From: Spirochaetales bacterium
GTDB taxonomy: Bacteria; Spirochaetota; Spirochaetia; JAGLYY01
Direction of reading: 5' to 3'
DNA length: 7,954 nt
Assembly (NCBI GenBank): GCA_023131935.1
Contig: JAGLYY010000184.1
Coordinates: 1-7,954 of the forward strand
In this document: piece after piece, positions 1 through 5,922 of the stretch
Numbering within the stretch: the first letter of the stretch is position 1
How the letters are laid out: the number at the start of each line of letters is the position of its first letter
Notes under the pieces: model-generated
Database searches by the model: none
Told to the model about the DNA's origin: nothing
What the model saw: the letters and a program-made list of their open reading frames with translations, nothing else
Made by a program: the position numbers and the translations under genes

Positions 1-23
1 GAGAGGATTATATCGTACTTCAT
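1..23 (-). CDS. iorB: IorB, indolepyruvate ferredoxin oxidoreductase beta subunit (5' end only)
   Basis: Only the first seven codons lie in the window, reading MKYDIIL on the minus strand before the sequence runs out. This is the usual opening of the IorB gamma/beta-type subunit, which normally continues into a glycine-rich GVGGQG stretch. The ATG at 23-21 overlaps the TGA of the upstream iorA in an ATGA arrangement, and a Shine-Dalgarno GAGGTG sits at 34-29 inside the end of iorA, so the two are translationally coupled. Known for the family: IorA and IorB form the enzyme that oxidatively decarboxylates arylpyruvates to aryl-acetyl-CoA while reducing ferredoxin. The identification rests on position after iorA plus a very short peptide. 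Confidence 0.75.
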
Positions 24-1633
24 TTATTCACCTCTTTTTTTGTCCCTTTCTTCTTTTTAAGAGTTTGTATACATTCCCTGATCGGAATAATTACAGAAAT
101 CCCTTTATACTCGATTTCTTTCCGTATTATCTCCGCGTTTTCTTTTCTGTTCTTAGGAAGGGGACTGAACTCTTTCACATGGTCAGGATCAACACCAAGA
201 CCAAGGACCGCCTGTTTTAGACCGCTTGAGCTGACAATTGTGTCCTGTCCTCCGGTCATAGCCGTTGTACTGTTATCCAGTATCATTACAGTCATGTTGA
301 CATTCCTTGAAACTGCATCAACAAGTCCTGTCAGACCTGAATGCATAAATGTACTGTCACCGATAACCGCAATAACCGGGTGAAAGCCGGCATCTGACGC
401 TCCTCTGGCCATGGTAATAGAAGCCCCCATACAAAGAGCTGTTTCAATCGCGTTATACGGCGGTAAATATCCAAGCGTATAACAACCGATATCAGAGGTC
501 ACAATTGATTCGTTAAAATCGGCTAAAACATCATTAAGGGCATTGAAACTATCCTCATGGGGGCAACCTCTGCATAACTGGGGAGGCCTTCCGGGAAGAT
601 TTCCTGCCGCTATGCTTAGGCCCTCGGACGCTGCAAGTCCTAATGCCGGTCTGATATTATCGGGATTAAGTTCACCGGTTGGCGGAACTACCGCATCCAT
701 TTTTCCATTAATGACCTTTTCGCCAGGCAGAATCCCCCTAAGAAGCCGCTCAACAAGGGGATACCCTTCTTCAATGACAACAATCCTATCAACTGCTTCG
801 GCAAGTTTCTTTACCTTTTCTTCCGGTATCGGATAGGCACTGATATGAAGATGGGAGGGTTTAACAGTTAACTCTTCCAGATTTTCGTCATAATAATTTC
901 GGGCAAGCCCCGTAGTAATTACTCCGTACTCTTTCAAATCACCGTTTATTACAAGCGGATTATATTCTGAGTTCTCAGTATATTCGAGAAACTCCTGCTG
1001 CTGTTCAAGAATGTGTGACCATGCCTTCCTGGAAATTCCAGGAAGAGTGATCCATCCGGTTTTATTCTTAAACTTTTCCATCTTATTCTCTTCCCGTTTT
1101 TTACCACGGGTAACAACGGCACGGGAGTGTGAAAGCCGCGTGACTAGTTTCAGCATGACAGGAATGTGAAATCTTTCTGAAAGCTCGAAAGCTTCTTTGG
1201 TCATTTCATAAGCTTCCTGCTGGTTGCGGGGCTCAAGGCAGATTATCTTCGCGAAATCGGCATAAAACCGGCTATCCTGTTCGTTCTGAGAGGAGTGCTG
1301 TCCCGGATCATCCGCGACGGCAAGAACCAGTCCGCCCTGTATATCCATTAAGGGTGAGTTCATAAAAGGATCAGCCGCTACATTCAATCCAACATGCTTC
1401 ATGGTTACAAGGGCTCTCTGACCTACCATTGAACAGCCCACGGCTGCTTCATAGGCAGTTTTTTCATTAGAGCACCAGTTTGCTCTTGGACCATCTGTTT
1501 CATTGGAATGTCCTAGTAGATACTCCATTATTTCTGTTGAAGGGGTTCCCGGATATCCATAAGCAGCGGATATTCCCGCGTCTATAGCGCCAAGCGCAAC
1601 CGCTTCGTCCCCAAGTAATACAAAATCAGACAT
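20..1633 (-). CDS. iorA: IorA, indolepyruvate ferredoxin oxidoreductase alpha subunit, short form without ferredoxin domain
   Basis: This is a thiamine-pyrophosphate (TPP) enzyme subunit of 537 residues that, with IorB, converts indolepyruvate and related arylpyruvates to acyl-CoA with ferredoxin as acceptor, in the cytoplasm. The N-terminal pyruvate:ferredoxin-oxidoreductase-type domain shows YGYPGTPSTEI (residues 25-35) and NEKTAYEAA (57-65, with the likely cofactor-activating Glu). The C-terminal TPP domain shows LCRGCPH (353-359), GDSTF (425-429) and DNSTTAMTGGQ (453-463), the usual cofactor-binding pattern. I chose the ATG at 1633 because AAGGAG lies just upstream and a promoter covers the upstream in-frame ATG at 1693, where the frame would otherwise open 20 codons earlier. 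IorA is usually about 600 or more residues and ends in a double [4Fe-4S] ferredoxin domain. Here the protein stops after IPIREC (516-521) and a lysine-rich tail, with no CxxCxxC motif. The stop overlaps iorB, so this is not a window-edge truncation. Confidence 0.9.
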   Translation of the reverse strand: MSDFVLLGDEAVALGAIDAGISAAYGYPGTPSTEIMEYLLGHSNETDGPRANWCSNEKTAYEAAVGCSMVGQRALVTMKHVGLNVAADPFMNSPLMDIQGGLVLAVADDPGQHSSQNEQDSRFYADFAKIICLEPRNQQEAYEMTKEAFELSERFHIPVMLKLVTRLSHSRAVVTRGKKREENKMEKFKNKTGWITLPGISRKAWSHILEQQQEFLEYTENSEYNPLVINGDLKEYGVITTGLARNYYDENLEELTVKPSHLHISAYPIPEEKVKKLAEAVDRIVVIEEGYPLVERLLRGILPGEKVINGKMDAVVPPTGELNPDNIRPALGLAASEGLSIAAGNLPGRPPQLCRGCPHEDSFNALNDVLADFNESIVTSDIGCYTLGYLPPYNAIETALCMGASITMARGASDAGFHPVIAVIGDSTFMHSGLTGLVDAVSRNVNMTVMILDNSTTAMTGGQDTIVSSSGLKQAVLGLGVDPDHVKEFSPLPKNRKENAEIIRKEIEYKGISVIIPIRECIQTLKKKKGTKKEVNK

Positions 1634-1664
1634 ATCAGCTCCTTTAAATAATAAGTAGAGTTTT

Positions 1665-1693
1665 TTTATAACCTGACAATTGTATATCGTCAA
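1665..1693 (-). promoter_or_regulatory. Sigma-70-type promoter of iorAB
   Basis: On the minus strand a -35 box TTGACG (1693-1688) is followed after 17 bp by a -10 box TATAAA (1670-1665). Transcription would start near 1658, leaving a 5' untranslated leader of about 25 nt before the iorA ATG at 1633, enough for the AAGGAG ribosome site. Spacing and both hexamers are close to consensus. It makes iorAB an independent transcription unit rather than a continuation of the lipoprotein gene upstream. Confidence 0.6.
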
Positions 1694-1782
1694 GTTTTTC
1701 CTTGAAACAGCCTGGATTATCTAAAATACTACCCGAACAGACACTTGCGCGGTAGACCAGAAGCACCACTTCGTCAGCCAAT

Positions 1783-1845
1783 CCTACCTAATAGTCTACA
1801 GTCTATCCACCTACAGCCTTCCCCCACAGTCTATCTACCTGAACA
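1783..1845 (-). repeat. Dispersed 63-bp repeat, copy A, 3' of the lipoprotein gene
   Basis: Read on the minus strand this begins TGTTCAGGTAGATAGACTG 13 nt after the lipoprotein stop codon. It ends in CTATTAGGTAGG. It matches the segment 7830-7900 on the plus strand at 60 of 63 positions plus an 8-base insertion in that copy. Internally it is built of degenerate short units of the type G(A/G)CTGTAG. It is non-coding, lies in the 225-bp gap between the lipoprotein gene and iorA, and follows its upstream gene in the same sense as the other copy. It could be a small mobile repeat or a 3'-end processing or termination element; the sequence does not decide this. Confidence 0.8.
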
Positions 1846-1858
1846 ATTACCAATATCA

Positions 1859-4105
1859 CTAATAAGCCGGCGCGAGGTCGTCCACAAGGAAAAACAGGAC
1901 CGGCATAAACCCCGCGTCATAGGCAAGCTTTGTAGTCCATACACGAGCAGTACCCGCGGCCTGCCATACTCGACCATTCCGGGCTCGTGCGGTAAATGCA
2001 TATCGTACCACGGCCCCTTCCGGAAACTCGATGACCTCTTCAAAACTGAAGGTGTGACCCCGGGAAAGACCAGGCCTGGACCATATTTTCTCGCTGCCAA
2101 GAAGCCGGCCGGTAGCAGGATCGGTTATCTCCAGAACAATTCCATATTCCCCTTTCTCGTTTTTCTCAAAATCTTCACTATCGGCTTCACGGGCACCTGT
2201 ATCCTTCCCCGGAGGAAGCAGTGAAAGGTATCCGATAACCCTCACCGGAGTACCGATACCGGGCCAGGTAACCCTGGAGTTTTGACCGAAGAGCAGGAAG
2301 GGCAACTCAATCATGATTTCATCATCAGGCAGCATTGCCTCTGTATAGTGGAGATAATGCCCGCCATCTGTCGCGATTACCACCTCAACTTCGATAAGCC
2401 GGTCACGATTCATCGGGACGATGTTGGAGCGGTAATCCAGGGTAATCGCATAAGTCTTCCCCTGTTTTCGGATCCGAACGCTGGAAGTATCCTGAAGGAT
2501 AACTTCGTTCGTCCGGTAATACCGCACAGTAATCAATGCCCGCTCTCCGATACTGTCCCCATGTTCGGCGAGCGCTTCCGCTTCCCGTGGTTCAAGGCGC
2601 AATCCTTTCGCTTCCACGGCGATAATGCCCTCCACAGTCGAGGAAATGATCGGTGGAGCGGCAGGGGTAGTTTCATCAGCGACAGGTGTTTCATCTACAA
2701 CCGGCGGGGAGACGGCTACTGTTTCATCAACCGCGGGCGGAGAGACGACGACTGGCGCGGCTTCACGAATCACCGATACCCGGTAGAGCCGCTGGGAGCC
2801 GTCTTCAGCAGCCACTATGAAAGTTACTACTTTCCTCTGGCCGGGTGCGACAGCAATCTCGATCGTCCGATTGGCGGAAGATCTTTCGCCAGGCCGATCC
2901 GCGACGAGTACATTTGCAACGGGACTGGCAGCGATAGCAGAGAGTCTGACCCGTTCGACGCCGGCCGGTAATCTGATGGTATAAGAGGCGATGCGGTGGG
3001 AGAACCTGGGATTCAGGACACCTCCCGCGGAAGACAGGGATGAGAGGAAGACGTTTGAATCCGGGGCAGAACGACGGATTACCAGGGCGTAGCGCCGTAC
3101 ACTCCCGTCCTGGGCAGTCACGTTCACAACAAGAGGAAGGGTATCACCACCAGGAAATGCAATGAGGGCGCCCCTTGTCGAAGCCGGATCTCCTTTATAC
3201 TCGAATGCGTCTGCCCTGCCCCCTTCCGGAGCCGGAGTAAGGATGACCCTCGCGTATCTGCTTTGCGGGCGGGCTATAAGCGGCACTTCCCGGGTCGAAA
3301 AGGGAACATCCATGGTGTAGGACCTACGGTCCACCGTGAAGGAGGGAGACAGTTCGATACCGGGAATAGATAGAACTGCGAGCATGTTGTTGCGATCCGG
3401 GTCTCCCCTTTTTAGAATGATCGTATAGCTCTGCCGGGAAAAACCATCCTCAGCCATCGTTTCGACGACAATGGCGCGTTCCTGTCCGGACTGAAAATCA
3501 ACACTCACGGCACCGGTGCTGCCGTGGGAAGTAATGCCCCCTATCGAGATGCTTTTCAGATACCGGCTTTCGCCGCGTACTTCCACCCTGATATTTCGGG
3601 TCGCATAGGGGACTTCTGCTGAATAAGTTTCGATATCCGGGCTAAAAGCGGGGTTCAACCGGCAGCCTTCGGGCAAAATCAGATTCCCGAGGCGAGCGTT
3701 CTGATCAGCCTCACGAACGCTTACCAGGTAGTGCCATCCTTCATCCTCACCGGAAACTTCGATCAAATAGGTCACAGGCACAGAGAAATCGTTTGATGAG
3801 ATACCGTTCTGCTGAACAATCCGGTTTCCCGTTGAAATGACAGTTATGACAGCTTCTGTGTTAAGGGAGAGGCTGGCTACAAGATTCCTCATATCGATAC
3901 CCGGCGGCACAACGAGTTCGATCCTCTTGGGATCAGCTTTTCTGTTGATTAAGCCAATCACATCCTGGGAGAGTCCCGGATTCCGGGATGATAACAATAT
4001 GAAGGAATCCACAGGACCGGGACCACGACCGAACAGGGAACGGCAGCTGCTGAGTCCCGTAACCGCTATAATTACAACTAATGCGAAGAGCATAAGCTTC
4101 TTCAT
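1859..4105 (-). CDS. Large lipoprotein with DUF5018-like and cadherin-like beta-sandwich repeats
   Basis: A 748-residue predicted surface or periplasmic lipoprotein of unknown function. The start has GGAGG (4115-4111) five bases upstream. Residues 1-20 form a lipoprotein signal (MKKLM, hydrophobic core, lipobox LSSC with Cys21). Residues about 34-132 resemble a DUF5018-type Ig-like domain (NPGLSQDV, VTYLIEV, YLVSV). Three cadherin-like beta-sandwich repeats follow, about 136-233, 239-346 and 351-447. Each shows an L-P-F/FS----Y---VP opening and ends in a DG----Y-V-I/L-R strand. A Pro/Val/Thr/Glu-rich linker (451-488) carries the repeated motif VSPPxVDET. The rest (about 495-748) looks all-beta; two YbaY/YscW-like sandwiches are possible but weakly supported. 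These repeat families usually serve as rigid stalks or adhesion scaffolds. By eye the gene is richer in G+C than its neighbours. It is transcribed divergently from the AraC regulator, a possible controller. Confidence 0.85.
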   Translation of the reverse strand: MKKLMLFALVVIIAVTGLSSCRSLFGRGPGPVDSFILLSSRNPGLSQDVIGLINRKADPKRIELVVPPGIDMRNLVASLSLNTEAVITVISTGNRIVQQNGISSNDFSVPVTYLIEVSGEDEGWHYLVSVREADQNARLGNLILPEGCRLNPAFSPDIETYSAEVPYATRNIRVEVRGESRYLKSISIGGITSHGSTGAVSVDFQSGQERAIVVETMAEDGFSRQSYTIILKRGDPDRNNMLAVLSIPGIELSPSFTVDRRSYTMDVPFSTREVPLIARPQSRYARVILTPAPEGGRADAFEYKGDPASTRGALIAFPGGDTLPLVVNVTAQDGSVRRYALVIRRSAPDSNVFLSSLSSAGGVLNPRFSHRIASYTIRLPAGVERVRLSAIAASPVANVLVADRPGERSSANRTIEIAVAPGQRKVVTFIVAAEDGSQRLYRVSVIREAAPVVVSPPAVDETVAVSPPVVDETPVADETTPAAPPIISSTVEGIIAVEAKGLRLEPREAEALAEHGDSIGERALITVRYYRTNEVILQDTSSVRIRKQGKTYAITLDYRSNIVPMNRDRLIEVEVVIATDGGHYLHYTEAMLPDDEIMIELPFLLFGQNSRVTWPGIGTPVRVIGYLSLLPPGKDTGAREADSEDFEKNEKGEYGIVLEITDPATGRLLGSEKIWSRPGLSRGHTFSFEEVIEFPEGAVVRYAFTARARNGRVWQAAGTARVWTTKLAYDAGFMPVLFFLVDDLAPAY

Positions 4106-4245
4106 CTGAACCTCCGTGTATGGGGTTATTGTACATCATTGGATGCTGTTTTTCTTCCTGAAACTGGAATGATCACCCTATCTGACGATAAAAAGCAAGC
4201 CGGAATACTAAGATCTTTTTTCATTCCTCTTTTTAATTGGTAATT

Positions 4246-4275
4246 ATAGTGCAGGTTTTACAAAAATAGTGGAGG
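4246..4275. promoter_or_regulatory. Direct repeat in the divergent intergenic region, possible AraC-type operator
   Basis: ATAGTGCAGG (4246-4255) and ATAGTGGAGG (4266-4275) differ at one base and begin 20 bp apart, about two helical turns. AraC-family dimers typically bind direct repeats with about 21-bp periodicity, and this pair sits 39 bp upstream of the araC-type start codon. The 208-bp region 4106-4313 separates the regulator from the divergent lipoprotein gene, so one site could act on both. A TATACT (4297-4302) could be a -10 box for the regulator and TACAAT (4133-4128, minus strand) one for the lipoprotein gene. Neither has a convincing -35 box. Confidence 0.35.
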
Positions 4276-4313
4276 CATTTATTAATAAAAATAATGTATA
4301 CTAAATCATTCAA

Positions 4314-5168
4314 ATGAAAACAGCATTGGATAATCGTTACAGCTATTCAGATCCTATGTTCCCTTTCTTCGTCGAAGAAAAAAGAGTTGTCTCCGGTTCG
4401 CTGCCGGTTGCCGCTGATTATCAGATTGTGTATCTCGAAAAAGGTAAAACATATTATAGAAACGATGGTATTCAGACGGTTGCGGCTCCGCATGCCATGA
4501 TCATTCCCCACGGCCATGGAGCGACTGTGTCGTTTGCGAAAGGTTCAGTGATTATGAGGCTCATTTTCGGGCAGTCGTTTATTGAAGAAGTAATAATCCG
4601 ATGCTGGGATGATTCTCTGTTCCTGTCCTTTAACCTTGCAGCAGATTCCACTGGCGGGATTGTATTTATATCCCTTTCCGGAAACGATTCTCAGGAAATT
4701 TCAGCTATTTATAATTCTTTGATTGTTGAACAAAATAACATGCTCACAATGGAACGAACAATGATAAGGCTTAAATTCATTCAGCTTCTAACCCTCTTTT
4801 ACCGCTTTTCTCTGCCTTCAGGATCAATGGCCGCGGAATGTTCCGCTGTCTGGAACATGAGGGAGGTAATCAAGTATGTTCAGGAGAATTATTCTCAAAA
4901 TATCACCCTTGGAGAGATTGCTTCCCGCTGCGCTCTGAACCCCAGTTATTTTTCAAGGTCATTCAGAGAAACCGCGGGCGTACCTTTATTTGAATATATT
5001 AACCGGATCAGGATTCAGAAATCCTGTATTCTCCTGAAACGAAGTGATATGTCCATTATCGATATTGCTTATTCGGTCGGTTATAACAATATCTCCTTTT
5101 TTAACCGTTATTTTCGCAAGATTATGAAGATGTCCCCCCGTGAATACAGGCACGTCAGCAGAAAGTAA
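4314..5168 (+). CDS. AraC/XylS-family transcriptional regulator
   Basis: A 284-residue DNA-binding regulator. Residues about 15-110 look like a cupin-type ligand-sensing domain: short beta strands with VAAPHAMIIPHGHGATV at 56-72 in the position of the arm/barrel that binds effector. Residues about 180-281 are a typical AraC DNA-binding domain. The first helix-turn-helix is ITLGEIASRCALNPSYFSR (197-215), the second SIIDIAYSVGYNNISFFNR (247-265), and the domain closes with the family signature MSPREYR (273-279). The ATG has no good Shine-Dalgarno, and a stop codon at 4302-4304 prevents an upstream start. A seven-codon reading frame (4294-4317) overlaps the ATG as ATGA, so coupling or near-leaderless translation is possible. 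The ligand is unknown. Likely targets are itself and the divergent lipoprotein gene, through the direct repeat upstream. No clear terminator follows. Confidence 0.9.
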   Translation: MKTALDNRYSYSDPMFPFFVEEKRVVSGSLPVAADYQIVYLEKGKTYYRNDGIQTVAAPHAMIIPHGHGATVSFAKGSVIMRLIFGQSFIEEVIIRCWDDSLFLSFNLAADSTGGIVFISLSGNDSQEISAIYNSLIVEQNNMLTMERTMIRLKFIQLLTLFYRFSLPSGSMAAECSAVWNMREVIKYVQENYSQNITLGEIASRCALNPSYFSRSFRETAGVPLFEYINRIRIQKSCILLKRSDMSIIDIAYSVGYNNISFFNRYFRKIMKMSPREYRHVSRK

Positions 5169-5245
5169 TAATAGTACAGTTCCCGCACTTTTTTTATAAG
5201 ATGGTGTTAGAACGATTTCAAGGATTGATTTAATATTTATTTTAG

Positions 5246-5378
5246 AGTGCCCCAAAGCTTGTGGGTCTGAATTATTAAGGAGTTTTTACAGGTATTCACG
5301 AGCACGAAACCGCCTTCTAAGGGTATTACAAGGATACTCATGGATGATCACTTGGGTAACCATAAACTTTGGGGCACT
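5246..5378. repeat. 133-bp segment bounded by 19-bp inverted repeats (MITE-like or structured leader)
   Basis: The left arm AGTGCCCCAAAGCTTGTGG (5246-5264) and right arm CCATAAACTTTGGGGCACT (5360-5378) are reverse complements at 17 of 19 positions, with the outer 12 bp perfect. In RNA, 18 of 19 positions would pair because one mismatch becomes G-U. The 95-bp interior shows no gene I recognise. Two explanations fit. One is a small non-autonomous transposon remnant; a TA dinucleotide flanks both ends (5243-5244 and 5379-5380), weakly suggesting target duplication. The other is a long-range stem in the 5' leader of the flagellar-switch operon, ending 20 nt before its first ribosome site. It fills most of the 242-bp gap between the regulator and that operon. 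I see no convincing promoter for the operon here. Confidence 0.6.
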
Positions 5379-5410
5379 TACTATTTATTTGCATGCTGAA
5401 GGAGGCATCT

Positions 5411-5680
5411 ATGAAGAGCATTAAGGTTTTTTTGGAAGATTCACCTATTGCAGAGAAGGTGAGGCTTGAATCAAGGGTCATTACACACAGGAGGGTACTT
5501 AGTCCACGGGACCTTGTAAATAAAAGTGATGGAGAATACATCGCTTCGAGTGATGAAGTTTGTGAATTGGAAGTTGGCGGACAGATTCTCGCGAAGGGAA
5601 AGATTGTAAGAAAACGGGGCGTATACTTTTTTAAGGTGCTTGAAAGCAGCATCAGCATAAAACAAATGGAGGCGGAATAA
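5411..5680 (+). CDS. Small diverged SpoA (FliN/FliM C-terminal-like) protein
   Basis: An 89-residue protein that I read as a divergent SpoA domain, the fold shared by FliN and the FliM C-terminus at the bottom of the flagellar C-ring. Visible support is the order of strands: a basic N-terminal part (VRLESRVITHRRVLSPRDL, 18-36), a Gly-Glu-Tyr-Ile turn (41-44), then CELEVGGQILAKGKIVRKRG (50-69). That last stretch matches the SpoA pattern of a variable-gene strand, G-x-x-I-A-x-G-x-x-V. The ATG at 5411 follows AAGGAGG (5399-5405) at five bases, which rejects an upstream in-frame ATG at 5369 lying inside the inverted repeat. The gene ends in TAATG with the next gene. By itself the homology is modest; the two downstream SpoA-bearing genes make the assignment likely. 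It may pair with the following FliN as a heterodimer. Confidence 0.7.
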   Translation: MKSIKVFLEDSPIAEKVRLESRVITHRRVLSPRDLVNKSDGEYIASSDEVCELEVGGQILAKGKIVRKRGVYFFKVLESSISIKQMEAE

Positions 5681-5919
5681 TGAAGATTGGCAGTATCAGA
5701 GAGGTTAAGGTACCAATGCAGGTGATTATTGGAGAGACTGCACAGACTGTTGAAAATATAGCAGAAATAGGTGTCGGGTCGATAATTCAACTTGATAGTT
5801 TTGCCGGAGAACCGTTAGATCTTGTTGCTGCCGGCGAGAAAATCGCCCGAGGTGAGGTAGTAGTGATAGATGAGAATTTTGGTATCCGCGTTACTGAGAT
5901 CCTTAGCAGTAAGGAGTAG
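5680..5919 (+). CDS. fliN: FliN-type flagellar motor switch protein, minimal SpoA domain
   Basis: A 79-residue protein that is almost exactly one SpoA domain. Clear FliN signatures are VKVPMQVIIGETAQTVENI (9-27), VGSIIQLDSFAGEPLDLVA (32-50), the IARGEVVVIDENFGIRVTEI stretch (55-74) and a short tail. FliN normally forms the lowest ring of the C-ring with the FliM C-terminus and contacts the export ATPase regulator FliH. Typical FliN proteins are longer (about 110-140 residues) with an N-terminal extension that is absent here. The start overlaps the preceding stop by one base (TAATG), with GGAGG at 5668-5672. The next gene starts three bases after its stop. This spacing implies co-translation of all three proteins. 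Confidence 0.88.
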   Translation: MKIGSIREVKVPMQVIIGETAQTVENIAEIGVGSIIQLDSFAGEPLDLVAAGEKIARGEVVVIDENFGIRVTEILSSKE

Positions 5920-5922
5920 ATC

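Noticed and set aside
1634..1693. 20-codon N-terminal extension of iorA
   Set aside because: It would be translated across the -35 and -10 boxes; the ATG at 1633 has AAGGAG and matches the family's usual N-terminus.
1745..2224. Open frame on the plus strand opposite the lipoprotein 3' end
   Set aside because: It runs through the dispersed repeat and antisense to a gene with a clear signal peptide and domains; no ribosome site or recognisable protein.
2282..2971. 229-codon plus-strand frame inside the lipoprotein gene
   Set aside because: Antisense shadow of a G+C-rich repeat gene, with low-complexity, unrecognisable translation.
4166..4227. 7-bp inverted repeat GGAATGA / TCATTCC in the divergent region
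   Set aside because: The arms are short and 48 bp apart in AT-rich sequence, so chance is a sufficient explanation.
5169..5200. Rho-independent terminator after the AraC gene
   Set aside because: There is a T run near 5190 but no stable GC-rich hairpin before it.
5285..5345. Cyclic-di-GMP-type riboswitch in the leader of the switch operon
   Set aside because: A CACG and an AAACC stretch are suggestive, but the conserved GEMM core and tetraloop are not present.
5369..5410. Upstream extension of the first SpoA gene
   Set aside because: The ATG at 5369 lies in the inverted-repeat arm and lacks a ribosome site; the ATG at 5411 has AAGGAGG at ideal spacing.
5338..5790. 150-codon minus-strand frame across the SpoA genes
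   Set aside because: Antisense to two well-supported coupled genes, with no ribosome site or family motif.
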